DNA of 64,000 nucleotides, taken from contig JANVCC010000018.1 of the NCBI GenBank assembly GCA_025345505.1, positions 5,937,741 through 6,001,740 on the forward strand, given 5' to 3'. Positions 47,801 through 60,700 of this stretch are shown here, piece after piece. The notes under the pieces are model-generated. The model was not told the origin of the DNA, searched no databases, and saw only the letters and a list, made by a program, of their open reading frames with translations. This stretch comes from Todiramphus chloris collaris (taxonomy: Eukaryota > Chordata > Aves > Coraciiformes > Alcedinidae). A program made the position numbers and the translations under genes. Numbering within the stretch: position 1 is the first letter of the stretch; each line of letters opens with the position of its first letter.

Positions 47801-49025
47801 TTACTGAGTGTGGCTGATCGTGTTAGTTGGAGACCTGCTGAAATTCAGAACTAGAGGGAGAAGAAGGAGGAAACATTACAACTTTCAAAGAAAGCTGGAA
47901 AATTTAGAGTTAAATCACAAACAAAAAAGCACCTGGCCTGTCTTGCCTTGAAGTTGAACATCAAGCCTCAAGGTGTTTAACCTGCAGCCTTGCCTTAATA
48001 CTATAGGTTTTAAGGTTTCCAAAGCAGTTCTAAAAGCCTCATTAGAAACACCAACAATGATTTATCACTGAAGCACTAGCATGAACAAGCCATCAGCCTG
48101 AGAATAAAACAGCCTTCATCAGAGCACTCAAAATACACCAAGCTTTGCTTGTTTCTGGGCCTCAGGAGGGTTGGATGCTCCCCCCACGTGACCAGGCAAG
48201 ATTAAGATGGAGAACAGCCTGGGAGAGTAAATTTCCACCAATTCCCTGCGCGCTCAATCTCTGTTTAAATCCACGATCAGATGGACATTTCCCTCCCTCT
48301 CGCCACCATGTTTCTGTCATAAGCGTGCCCCTCCGCATGCCTAACGTCTCAGAAAACTTCCTACCCTTCTTGCACATCCCACAGGGGCTGGAGCCCAGCT
48401 GAGCTCTGGTATCACACCAGCCAGACACCATTGACATGACAGCTTCTCTGCAATGCAAATCAGGCTCATTGTCACCAGGGGAAAAAGGCCTAAATGAAAA
48501 GTTATTGCCACTTGATAGGCACTCCTTGGAGAGCAGGAAAGGGTACTGACCTCACTCTTGCCCCACCACCACCAGCCAAGTGTTCAGGGAAAAGCCCGCT
48601 CTCCCTCCACATCCATCAGTGCTGCCATTAACCCAACAACATACGACTGGGATGGAGGCAGCTCTGATCTCCTCCAGAAATCTATGCTAAGAAATGAGCC
48701 AGAAAAGCCCTGAAAGGAGGAATCACACATCCAGCCAGCACCCCTTCCCATCCAGAATTTTGTAGCTCAGGCTGCTTTGACCAGCAAACACAGAAGCAAA
48801 CAGACTCTGTACTAATCCCCCAACACCGACAAGGCTGAGGGGGGCTTTAAAGGCAATTCTGCATCCATCAGGCATGGATACTAGGGCAGTATCTCACTCA
48901 GGGTACTAACAGTATCCTGCAGACCTCCCTAACCCCACAGCAGTTAAATAGTTTTCCACCAGCAGAAGGCTTTTGCACAAAGGGACAGGGCTGAGCTCAA
49001 AGACGATTCTGAAATCTCTTATGAT
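47801..49025. other. Intronic stretch, no feature seen
   Basis: No exon or transposon was recognised. Confidence 0.5.
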
Positions 49026-49365
49026 CGTAGAATCACAGAATGGTGGGGGTTGGAAGACACCTGTAAAGATCACCTAGTCCAGTCCCACAACATCTTTCAC
49101 TAGACCAGGTTGCTCAAAGTCCTATCCAACATGACCTTGAGCACTTCCAGGGATGTGGCATCCAGTTTCTCTGGGCATCCTGTACCAGTGTCTCACTATC
49201 CTCATCGTAAAAATTTCTTCCTTATATCTAGTCTAAATTTACCCTCTGTCACTTAAAACCACTGCCCCTTGTCCTATCACTACGGGCCTTGGAAAGAAGT
49301 CTTGCTCTGTCTTTCTTGCAAGTCCCCTTTTAGTACTGAAAGGCTGCAATAAGATCTCCCCTGGA
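49026..49365 (-). mobile_element. CR1 LINE, 3' part
   Basis: The reverse-complement CR1 tail and body read GTAGAATCACAGAATGGTGG, AGATCACCTAGTCCAGTCCC, ACTAGACCAGGTTGCTCAAAG and CTTCCAGGGATGTGGCATCC. Then come TCTCACTATCCTCATCG, AATTTCTTCCTTATATCTAG, CCCTTGTCCTATCACTACGG and CTGCAATAAGATCTCCCC. It has a single copy of the 21-bp block, so it belongs to another subfamily than the 7036 and 26970 copies. Confidence 0.93.
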
Positions 49366-51884
49366 GATCAAGGTGGGTCAGGCTGACTTGGCCCTTTGTA
49401 AGACAACACGTACATTTTGCACCAAGACAATTCTGATACTGGGGAGCAGAGGGGACACAGCTGGACCACAGCTGCTGTGGTGAAAAGAGCAGTTGAAGTG
49501 TTTCACTCTCTACTACCTTCACAAGAAAGGCGTGGGGACAGTGGAGAAAGCAATACCAGAGCCCACCATTGTCAGGCCAAGAAAATTCTCCTACCAGCCA
49601 CAGCTGCACCTTTACCTCACTCCAGATCTGCTGCATGCTATAGACAGGTAGTCACCATAGGTCTTACAGGCTAGGAACTTGCTGAAGCAGTGTCTCATCA
49701 AAAGCACTTGCTGGCAGACTTCACAGGCATGGGTAAACCCTCTGCACACTACTTTGAGCCTACTGCAATGTTTCAGACTGCAGGAGTGCAAATAAAGGCA
49801 TCCTTTACAGGAGTGACTTCATCCAACTAATAACAGACAGGATCAAGTAAAAACATTCATTTAAAAGCAGCAGATAGATGGGACTATCTGTCTAACCATC
49901 TGATCAGAGTTATCCATCTTCTTCAGGAGACCTTTCTGTATAGAGAGGCAGCACTATTAATGAGGCAATACACATACCCTTCAACTTCCCAGCCCCAAAA
50001 CTATTTAGAAGTCACTATAATCCAGGTAACTTTGGGATCTGGGCTCCAAAAAAAAACCACCAAGAAACCAAGATGCAGTAAAAGACACATGGAGACACTC
50101 GAGAAACATGTAATCAAAAGGGAGAGGCAGGGAAACAGAGGCTGAGTCCCCCAGAGCCCAGGCTTTCCCTGTGAGCTTCAGGGCTGTGTAGGCTGGCACT
50201 CACGGGAGGTCTGTGACAGTCTGTTTAATCCCAGGCTCCCCTCACACTTGAACCAGGCTCGTGGCTACAGCTTCAGACTTCAGGAGACACATGGATTGTG
50301 GCTCCAATTGCCTTGCTAATGTTTCATTTTACTCAATGTGATTTCTTTCCCACGTACCTCATTCCTCCCCGTCCACATAAGGATGGGAGCCTTTGAAAAA
50401 GCACTGAGAGAAACTCAGGGTGGGCATTAGTTGCTATTTTTGACAGCACTACAACAACATATGAAAAGGGTTTCTTTGTTGCTATCATTTTTTTTTTCCC
50501 CTGAGTTGCAGCTCAGAGGGGGAAAACAGAAGACAATGTCCCATCCAATGCCTGCCTTGCAGAGTGACAGAGATTGGCACAGCAGAAGTTGTGCTTTTGG
50601 AGGAGTATTATTTTTATTTCAGGAATAAAAAAAAAAAAAAAGGAAATGAGCAATCCCAGAAGGAAAGAGTCTGAATGCTTGCTCAGGCTGCACCATGAAG
50701 AAAAGAGATTGCTATTGTCACAGGGTGTTACATTGTTCTGGTCTTTCTGAGAAACCTTAAAAATATATCCAGGAATGTAACAAGAACAGAAAACAGCCCT
50801 GTTTCTTCAGCTGCCTATTTGCAGCCTGGCTGGCAAGAGACAGTCTATAGCTTAGCACTGTCGATTACCCCGGTTAACCCTTGTTCTTGATAATGACATT
50901 CACTTAAAAATAACCCACTCCATATCCATCAGGTGTGGGCATAAAGAGAAGCCAACTCTCCCCCATGTGAATAGCCCCACTGCTTCACATTGACTCACCA
51001 AGCCAGGATTCCTCACTGCTTAAGCATCAGCCTCCGGGCTAATCAATAGGAACAAATTACAACAAGAACTGGCCAGGCTCATTCTTTCATCGGTGCCACT
51101 TCCAAACACTCTCCACAGCCTGCCCTCCCTGCCAAACTGCTTCAAGTGTGAACTTCTGGATGGGAGTGGAGATCAAGGCAATACCTCCAAGATCAGTCAG
51201 AGAAGTAGGACACTGGAGATCCTTAAGGATCAGAAAATGGCTTTTAACCCAGGAAGTGGTGGGATTCACTGCTCTTAGCATGGTTGCATCTCTTGGGAGC
51301 AGCTGGAATCATCCAGAGATGCACCTCTAATCTCCCAAAGCTTAGGGACCTCAGAAAAAGGGAAACTTGCAGATAATACAGATAGATAGATAGATAGATA
51401 GATAGATAGGGTGGATCCCAAAAACAGAATGTGAGGGTGCAAAGGGAAGAAAGCAAACAACAGATAACAGCAGCACATACAACACCAGCACTGAGCTAGG
51501 ACCACCACATGAGCATCTCCAGAAGCCACAGCCTCCCAGCTCAGCACTGCTCCTCAGTCACAACATGTCCCCAAGAGCCTGCTGCGGACACAGTCACGCT
51601 GCTCTCTTGCTGGCACTGGTGTGCACAGAGCCAGCTCAAGGCTCTTGGTCCCAGCTGATTAATAAAGCAACTCAGACAGTCCGTACACAACCCATCAAAA
51701 GCCAACAACCGTCACCAAGAAGGACAGACAGAACCAACACAAGTCACAGGTGCAAAGGTTTGTCTTTTTTTTTCCCCTCAAAAAGAGCTTCCCGTGTCCA
51801 GATGTGGGAGAGGCTGGTGTGAAGAGTTACAGATTTTCTAATCTGTAGAACAGTGTAATGCTGAGAGGCAGAAAGGATCATCTT
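49366..51884. other. Intronic stretch with simple repeats
   Basis: A 15-base poly-A run (50627-50641) and the GATA array (51381-51409) are the only repeats recognised. No exon was recognised. Confidence 0.5.
51381..51409 (+). repeat. (GATA)n microsatellite, 7 copies
   Basis: This is a pure tetranucleotide run of GATA. The reverse strand reads TATC and gives the artefactual Tyr-Leu-Ser-Ile repeats in open frames there. Confidence 0.96.
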
Positions 51885-52050
51885 GCCTAGACTGGTGGGG
51901 GAAGCCCCATCCTTGGAAGTTTTTAAGACCAGGCTGGATGGGGCTGTGAGCAACCTGCTCTAGTGGGAGGTGTCCCTGCCCATGGCAGGGGCGTTGGAAC
52001 TGGATGATCTTTAAGGTCCCTTCCAACCCTGACAATTCTATGGTTCTAAG
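51885..52050 (+). mobile_element. CR1 LINE, 3' end, same subfamily as 7036 and 26970
   Basis: GGAAGCCCCATCCTTGGAAG, TTTTTAAGACCAGGCTGGATG, GAGCAACCTGCTCTAGTGGG, GTTGGAACTGGATGATC and CCTGACAATTCTATGGTTCT are nearly identical to the 3' ends of the copies carrying the 21-bp expansion. The element is truncated at the 5' side before the 21-bp block, so its own unit number is unknown. Confidence 0.93.
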
Positions 52051-53751
52051 ATCTTCTGTCTCACAGGTCAAACTGGTGAAGAGTCACCCTTACTATCCAA
52101 TACCCTGCAACAGGCATCTTAATCAGCCTTGTACTCCAACAACTGAAATCAAGGGCAACATTTAAAAACCACTTTATCATTCATATTGCGCTATCACGCT
52201 GGCCAATCAACTTCCTTTCACCCCCCACCAGGCTTTCCTTGAGCAGAAATAATCACCACCAGCTCCACCACACAGATGTATAAGCGATGGGAAAATGCAG
52301 AGGAGGTTGGAGGGAACAAAAGGCACTTCAGGCCTGCTGGGGTTGCAACGCGTAGCTGTCTGGTAGGTTGGACTCCTCACTAATCCAGCTCCAATTCTAA
52401 TGAGATTGGTTCCCATTACAGCAAAAAGAGGTCCATGGCTTAATTTGCCAAGGGGACCATTGTCTTGCAGCTTAGGGAAGCAAAATAATCTTATCAGTTT
52501 GAACTTGAACTCTGCCCTCCAATTATATGGACAATGTTTAAGAAAAGAGAGATAAAGTGATTTTCATTTATCCAGCAAGAAAAATTCCTCTTCCTGCGGC
52601 TGCTGTTAGACCTTTACACTCCAGCCACGGGCTACACCACTGCCAAAATGCAGTAACTACTACCTGTGCATGCTAGCTCTGAACCAAATCCAAGCCAAGT
52701 TGCAACAAAGGCATTTACAGTGCAACTTATTGGGATAGCAGAGCCTCTACTCTTGCAGCATAAGCAAGTGAAAGCCTGGAGCTGTCAGCTAAAGACAAAC
52801 CCAGGAAGAATCAGAAAATTGTTTCAGCTCTTCTTGCTGAACCTCTGTCTCCCTATTCAATCCATCAGCTCCCCTTGGCTGCTATAGAGACTATCCTCTT
52901 CTGGGAGTTCTGCACCCCACACAACACAGCTAAAACAAAGAACATTTTGGCAAGTAACAGCCAGGCTTCATCTATTCTTTTTTTCTATACAATTCTTTCC
53001 ATCCAAGTTGTTTAGCTGAACAAAACCCAGTACTATCCTTTATTGTGAGGCTAACAATAAACTACCATGTGAGCACAGCGTGGGTCACAGATGTGTGCAC
53101 TTCAGCAGCGGCTGCGGAGCCACTTCCCTGCTCAAATCACTTTTACAAAGCTTTTGCCTCTTTGAGCTGGAATTCGGCTTGAGCACATAAACCAGGAAGC
53201 AAACAGAGGCAGCACAACAGAAGCATCCCCTGTACAAAAGCTACACAAAGAGGCGGGCGTGCTTTGGAAACAGGCAGATCACCAACCTCAGTTTCCAAGG
53301 GGGTTCCCACACAATGCAAATCTAGAGAGAAGCTAAACTGGACAAATCCCAGGGGCTCTATTTTTAGCGATGTCCCTTGCACCAGAGAAGCTTTATTTGT
53401 GCCTCAGAATAGACACATTTACTCCCCCCCTGCCCCATCTCCTATGAAGGGATAGAAACAAACAACAATTTGGTAGGGCAATGTCTTCAAAACTCATTTT
53501 TAAAGAGCTCTTGGAATGTGTTCCAAGGACTGACCCCAAATTTGAAACCCAATTTTAAGTACTCTTATCCCAAATAAAGAAACCCTCAAAGCATGACTGC
53601 TCTAAGACAGAAAACTGTGCAAACCCAGACCCTTCTTACAACCACACTTCATGGGCTCAAATCATAGCTGCCAATTGAAGCTTGATCTCGTAGCCACCTC
53701 TAGCTCATATTACATATAAAATACAGGTGAAAAGTTGCCCTTCCCTTAGGG
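52051..53751. other. Intronic stretch, no feature seen
   Basis: No exon or transposon was recognised. TAAT-core and SOX-like words at about 52370-52510 are mentioned in the findings. Confidence 0.5.
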
Positions 53752-54767
53752 TGCCAGGTCTGGCTGTGACAGAGTTACTTTTCTTTGTAGCAGTTTGTAT
53801 AGTGCTGTGCTTGGGATCTGTGACCAGGACAGTACCAGTAACAATGTTTTAGCTATCGCTGAACAGTGTTTGCAAACAGCATTAACACACAATCACGGAA
53901 TCATTTAGGTTGGAAAAGACCCTTGGGATCATCGTGTCCAACCATCAGCCCTACTCTACAAGTTCACCCCTAGACCATGTCCTCCAACACCACATCCAAG
54001 CGATGTTTAAACATCTCCAGGGATGGAGACTCAATCCCCTTCCTGGGCAGCCCATTCCAATATCTCACCACTCTTTCCGTGAAGAATTTTTTCCTAGTGT
54101 CCAGTCTAAACCTGCCTTGTTTCAGCTTGAGGCCGCTCCCTCTGGTTCTGTCCCTAATTACCTGAGAGCAGAGCCCAGCACCAGCCTCTCTCCAATGCCC
54201 TGTCAGGGAGCTGTAGAGAGTGATGAGGTCTCCTCTCAGCCTCCTCTTCCTCAAACTAAACAGACCCAGTTCCTTCAGACAATCCTCATATGATCTCTTC
54301 TCCAGTCCCTTGACCAGCTTCGTTGCCTCCTCTGCACCCGCTCCTTGTTTCTCACACCTTCTCTTGTTTCTCACTCTGCCATTCCAGTGAATAGACTGGG
54401 GGGGTGCAGAAGAGGTTGGGAGGGGACACAACCAGTCAGATGACCCTAACTCACCAAAGAGATATTCCATGCTGTATTACATCATGTTCAGCAATAAAAG
54501 AGAGTGGAGAGGGGTTTAGGTAAAGCCATCTTTTGCTTGAGAACTGGGCTGGGAGTCTACCCATGGGAGGTGATGGCATCACTTACTTCATTGTCTTTCT
54601 TTTTTCTTCCACTTCTCCTTCACTTAGGAAACTATTTTTATTTCAGCCCATTACTTTTGTTGCTTTTACTCTTCCTTTCTTCTTCCCCTGTCCTGCTGGG
54701 GGTGGGAAGGGGAGGTGAGCAAGCAGCTCTATGGTGCTTAGCTGCCTGCGTGGGTTAACCCACAACA
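53752..54767 (+). mobile_element. Solo LTR of a bird class III (ERVL-like) endogenous retrovirus, fossil
   Basis: The left part (about 53752-53890) and right part (about 54365-54767) match a widespread bird ERVL-type LTR. Landmarks on the left are GTGACAGAGTTACTTTTCTT and AGTTTGTATAGTGCTGTGCTT. On the right are GGTTGGGAGGGGACACAACC, AGAGATATTCCATGCTG, AGCAATAAAAGAGAG, TCCTGCTGGGGGTGGGAAGG and the end GGTGCTTAGCTGCCTGCGTGGGTTAACCCACAACA. A CR1 copy lies in the middle. No internal retroviral genes and no second LTR are present, so it is a solo LTR left after recombination between two LTRs. It is an old fossil, clearly diverged from the consensus as I recall it, and older than the CR1 inserted in it. 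Confidence 0.85.
53892..54352 (-). mobile_element. CR1 LINE inserted in the LTR
   Basis: A well-preserved reverse-complement CR1 3' end begins ATCACGGAATCATTTAGGTTGG and CCATCAGCCCTACTCTACAAG. Body landmarks follow: CATCTCCAGGGATGGAGACTC, CTGGGCAGCCCATTCCAATATC, GAAGAATTTTTTCCTAGTGTCC, GGTCTCCTCTCAGCCTCC. It ends near CTCCTCTGCACCCGC. On the element's sense strand, the R-R-L-R-G-D-L-I and ELGLFSL coding block is still readable. It lies in the opposite orientation to the LTR. Confidence 0.93.
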
Positions 54768-57700
54768 CTCAAATACACTTGACTTTGCAACTGTAATGCT
54801 CATTTTAACCTGTGCAGCCCATTTACATATATGCATAACAGTACTGGAGAAGGAATTCTGTATCAAGTACCACATATTTCTTCCTGCCTATCACAGTTTG
54901 AGAGAATGGGTAAGGGATTGCTCCTGGAGAAAAGGGTAGATAATGAACAATCTCTGAAATATTGGTCCGTTAGAGCTCCTGGTGCTAATCTCTCTGTCTT
55001 GAATCCTTATATGCACAATGCAGGTAACTCTCCTTCCAGAATGGAAAGCACATCCCTGTTTGGAGGACACTCACAACAAACAGAATAGGGTTTAAAGAAC
55101 ACACGGTAAACAAGGCCCTAGGGCCATAATGAACCAGAAGGATATAGAAAACAATTGTGAGGCAGCTGTCCTGTGCACAGGACAATACAGGAGCACCAAG
55201 GAGGTGACAAAAAAGGAGTATGTTCTCATTAAAGACAATCTCATGACGTAAAAAAGCAAAGGAGATAGATCCAAGTAATTAAACTACCTTAATTTTAACA
55301 CTTCCTGACTTCCAAAGGTTTGACTTGCAACCGTAAGGCCGTTCTTTGAACTTCCCACACAAAAGCTTTTCCAAAACCAAAGTGCAGAATTTTGTCCCGT
55401 AGCATCTTATGGGCCTCGCCAGGGCCACAGCAGCACCTCACTTACTGGCCCCACACAGCCCACTGAGGCAAGAGATTTCCCAAAGCCTGAGCCCAAATCT
55501 GAACATGATCCAGCTCAAGTTACCAGCTGCCAGTCTAATTGCACTAAGCGTTTGCACTCTTAGCCCAACACAACTTTAAGGGAAAATGTGTGAGGCAAAA
55601 GTCTTTACAAAATTCGGCAGACACGGGAAATGAATGCCAGGAACAGCACCTGCCAGAGAGCAACCTTAATATCACCACAGAGCAGCAAACACTAAAGGAT
55701 CACAGTGGTCCTAGACACAGGATGCAGGTCAAGGCAGCCCACGGTGCGGTACAAAAAAAAATCACAGAGCAAAAATTAGAAGCTCCCCCCACTGCCGTGT
55801 TTGTTTTTATATTTACTTGCTGGAGTAAAAGCCCATTTTAAACCCCTGAGGATAATACAACACATCGATAATATCATAGCAGCAAAACCACAGGCATCTG
55901 GAAATAAAATAGCACGATCACATAGGGGGTCTCTGAGTAGGTGGTCTGAATGGTTCCTTTTCAACAAGCACCACCATCAGGTACCGAGGCTATTGGGGAT
56001 TCAGTGTGGTTTACCTGAAGTCAGCCCTCTCATACCCTGATGATTCTGGTGCTTTTAGGGGCTGCTGGAGGAATGAAAAGTGTCTCTGCTGGCAATTAGG
56101 GTGTTGCTACCAGGTCAAAAGGTAGTGCACAAAAGTACATAGTGAAGTTCTTTGATGTGAGTGGCTGATAAAACTTTTCATCATCTCAGTCTCTAAGCCT
56201 CCTTCTCTTAATGTGACATTAAAAAAAAAGAAAATACATTTTTTACATCTTACTTTCTCTCCCATTAAGGATGTGGGATACTTTGCCAGCAGGTGGATTC
56301 GACATCGCCCACCCACCACAACTAAAGTGCTTGGACAACATTTAACTGCAAATTCCTCAGCAGTAATCTACATCCATCTGTTAATTCAAACACAGGTTTG
56401 AAGCCTGACCAGATGGAGAGTTTGCCCAAACTGCAGGTCCCACACACACTGCTCCACCTTCACACAAGGATCCAGATGGATCCAAGGGTGATTATTATAT
56501 AATAAGACCTAATATCTAAAGAAGCCCCATCATCACTGATACCACAGCATCTACCAACATGGTTCAAGAGTACATCGTATATTTGAAGAGAATCAGCCAA
56601 GATTTATTCTACTACACAACTCTGAACTGCCAAACCATCATTGTCTCTCTGACTTGAAAAGACTCACACTGGTTTGAGGCGGCCAAGCAATAAGCATCCC
56701 CAAAAGAGCAGACATACATACTTTAATTACCATGAATGAGCTTATATCCTCAGTTGGTGAGCTCAGCCAGGCATACTTGGATCAGCCTGAACCCAGGCTG
56801 GGAGACACATAACTTACCATTTTTCCTCAGGCAAAAGAAGCAGCTAGGTAAATAAATAAACTGTTAAATAAACTGTTAACTAACTAAACAAATAACAGGT
56901 AACCCAAGCAGTTCTCATAAACATGTTCACGATTATTACCTCCATATCAGATTTAATTAGGGAAAAGATGAGTTGGGATTAACTTCTGTGTATTCTGCAA
57001 AGCTCTTGGCAAGTCTGCAAAGTTGCCTTACAGCTGAGCAGAATTTGGCCCCTGCCTGTCTCTTGGAAAGAGCACAAAAATCCCAGACAACAGCAGTACA
57101 GAAGTAGCGAGGCAGCAAGGACATGAGGATTGCACCAAACCAGCGTGACCAAAAATCCTCTGAACTACTCTGAGAAGCATATTGGGTCTGTTCCTGCAGG
57201 AAGCCACATACCTTTCAAGGGACAGAAACAGACTGAATCTGTGAAGCTCTTGGGTATCTGGATAAAAAGGAATGACAAGAGCACAAAAAAAACCCCAAAC
57301 CTGGGGTAGTTGCTTCAAATGGTTCCCCACAGGGACTGGGATTGGTATCTCGGAACAGAGAGCAGAGAGTTCAAGCTATACATGCACAGACACGCCAAGC
57401 ACAAGTAGTCAACCTCAAATAAGACATGTAAACAATCCTGGTGTTGACCACCTAAATCACTGCACGCCCACCTAGATGCAGCACAGTCCAATTTTCAGTT
57501 CCAAACACGGAGCACTTTGGCAGAACAGGCCATGTTGTGGAATTAGCACCAACAAAAGGATCAGCTGAAGTGACAAGTGTAAATACATAGTTCTTCTCTC
57601 CCTGCAGAGACAGCTTATTCTGCCCCCCACACCTCAGCTTAAAATGCTTTTAGCTTCCAAGCGTCTTGGTTCAAAAAGAATACATTAAAATTCCCTTTTT

Positions 57701-60700
57701 GTTTTCTGACTAAATTATTTGTGTTATATAAAATCTGCTTTCACAGAGTCTTAAATCAGGGAACAATTTTTACCTGAGGACATAAGTAGTTGCTTTCTTT
57801 AATTCTGCAGCATTTGCATCCCTAACAACACACAGACATAAGAAGAACGCGTCAAGGACATTTTCCTCACATAGACTGTGCATCTAATGGGTTCTGATAA
57901 CCTGAGATATTTTTTTTGTTTGGTTTTGGGGTTCTTTTGTTAATAATATTAATGACATAAAATATCCCTCATACTGACCAAAGTTTGCATCAGTGAATCA
58001 GTTTCTGGGCCACTGCAAGGAGTAGGTACTTACATAAACACTGCCAATAGTCACGCAGACGTTGGGCTCCCTGGGGTCTCCTGGCATCTGCTGACAGCTC
58101 TGATGGCCAAACCAGTGGATTTCCACATGACATGAGCCAGATGCATACGTGTGGCTCTTGAGCTTGAAGTTATTGCCTACATGAGATTTCACACAGAACC
58201 CTCATGAGACATATCCTGGCACCCACAGCAACCCTGTCCGTCCCTCCCCGGTGGTGCCTCCTTTCCCTGGCACCACAAACACAGACCTGCAGCTGCTTTC
58301 TCACAGCAGTGCCTCTGGTCACAGCCCAGGAGACAAGCACATGGAATTGGAAACATGTGGTTTTTTCTTCCTGAAGCTCAGTTTGGTGCCCTCAGCTGTC
58401 AGTAAAAGTAAAGTCTGAACATTTTAAAGAGTTAGCAAGCGCCGAGTCCTCCCTCGCAGCATTATCATCACAACTGTTGGGAGATCCAGTGTGTTTTGGA
58501 GCAGGCCTCAGGTCAGGAGTGCAGAGACACCTGTATCTTTGCTTAGTGTGGTGTATCAATGCCCACAGAGCTGCATCCCCAATGACAAATCACAACAACC
58601 CTCTAAGGCAACCAGAATAGCCCCTGTTTCTGTGCTTCTTCCTCTCCCAACAGCAGCAGAACTGCACTATAACCCCCACATTGATTAGCTCAGAGGACTG
58701 CTTCCCCCTGACAGACAGACATATGTGACCAAATGTGGCTTCCCCGTGTGAGAACCACTCAGCCATGGCTGCCAGACCCAGCCAGACCCTTCAGGCCACC
58801 AGACCCATCCCCAGCAGCCCATCGTGCAGCCACGTGTCCAGCAGAGGCCAACAGTGGTTTTTAACTAGCTTTGATGAGGTTCTGCATTTTGTCACCTCTG
58901 CAAAGGAGAATTTCTCTACCCCAGCACAGGCCTCCCTCTGTAAGCCCAACTGCAGCCCACAAAGCTGTGATGGATGGGATGGACCTCCAGCTGAGGAGGA
59001 GAACATTGCCTGGGGCAAGGACCTCCTCAAGCAGCAGCCTGAGGTCCATCCAACCTGATCACTCAGAGTCCTTCACCAAGAGAAGGTATGGAGGTGGCCT
59101 GGGTTTGGCCCGATCTAAAAGCATGTCTGTTTGTCCCTGGGGTCAAAAGCACAAACCTCATTACTGAGTTACACCACCAAACTGGAGAAGAAATTGTACC
59201 TGCCTTTCTCTTAAAAATCCCCCTTTCACAGCCTGCAGCTTTCAACACGATGGGAATCCTGGACCCCTCTTTATACCATCGACCCATTCAGGGCTCCAAA
59301 GCCAGTATCAAAGTCTGGCTAAAGCCTTTCAGAAGCTGTTAGCATGTAGATTTTGGTGATAATTTGGTGAATGGACTTGTCAAACAAATTGCCTTTATTA
59401 CAGACTGATTAAATGCAATCAGGGAGAAGTGCCTTTCTCCTCCCAACTCCAGCCCTCATCAGCTCAAACAAACACACTCAGCCCATTAGCAGGGAGGTGG
59501 CTAGAGCAGCTTTCACTTGACACTTGCCATCCTTAGGGAAAAAAAATAAAAAACAACACACAAAAAAAAAAAACAAGCAGCAACAACAACAACAACAAAA
59601 ATAGCTTTGTGTTTTCAAAGCCAGGAAGAGCCTCCAGGCTCCCAAGAGCTACCCAGGGCTCACCTGCAGGGTGTGGAGGGGAGTGATCAGCATTCATCTG
59701 GCTGGGTGCCTGAGCAGCTCCCTTAAGCAAAGTGCTGCTCACATCCACCTTCTGCCAAATACACAGCAAAGAACATAAATATTAAAGTAGCACTACTGGG
59801 GCTGTTATTTCTACAGCTTTATGTCCTCCAGCGGGGTTCTCCTGTGTCAGAAAAGGCATGAGCTCCCCATCAAAGCTATTTCCATGCCTAGAAACCTAAG
59901 TTTTTGGCTCAAGTCCCTGAGGTGGATTCTCTGGTGTCTGCAAATGGTTGAGTTCACAGCACAGCCTCTTCTGCACTGTGGCAGTAACGAAGGGACCCGT
60001 CTCCACTAACACAGAACTCACAATAATCACATGGATCTGATGCCAATACCTTTCTGGCCAACCTAGCTGAAATCAGCTAATGAATGGGAAAGTTACTGAG
60101 GAGAATCAGAGCAAGGCATCATAATCAGTGTAAATCCCTGCAGGTATGCAGCTGGAAATTACATGGTCACCTTGGCTGGCAGGGGGCAGAACAGAATTCA
60201 ACATGCGTGTGCATGATTTAGTTTCAGAGGCAGGAGCCCCATGGCTGGAGCTAGAGACAGCACACGGAGTATAAGCAATAGCCCTTGACTAAGTTTTCAA
60301 TGCCTGTATTTTAAGTTAGCACCAAAAAGTAATTTTGGCCTCATTTTCCTGAACCTAACACCTCTAAGGAGCAAGCTCTTGTGCTCTGCACATGAATCAC
60401 TGCCTCCCAGAGCCTATGCAGAGGAGCTATGGCACAGCCTCCTGTCAGGGCAAGCACACTGCTTTGTCTTGGACTCCCACCACAAATAGAAAATGGATAA
60501 AACAAAGAAGTTTATCAACCAACAGGGATTTCTCAGAGTTCATTGCTAAAATGAGATTTGGATTGAGGGTTTATAGTTAAAGCACAGAGATTCAAACTAC
60601 CAGCCTCTTACCCCACACCTCATCACAGACTTCACGTGTCACCTTGAACATAAGGGGCATGTGACACATCATGACACTAGGTCCTAAGCCTTCAAACAGT

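Noticed and set aside
53970-54470. A 166-codon minus-strand protein
   Set aside because: Most of it is the CR1 ORF2 end and 3' region of the copy nested in the LTR, continuing into LTR sequence.
57998-58192. Minus-strand open frame as an alternative EVA1C exon
   Set aside because: It has no similarity to the EVA1C N-terminus or lectin domains, and no convincing in-phase donor or acceptor was found.
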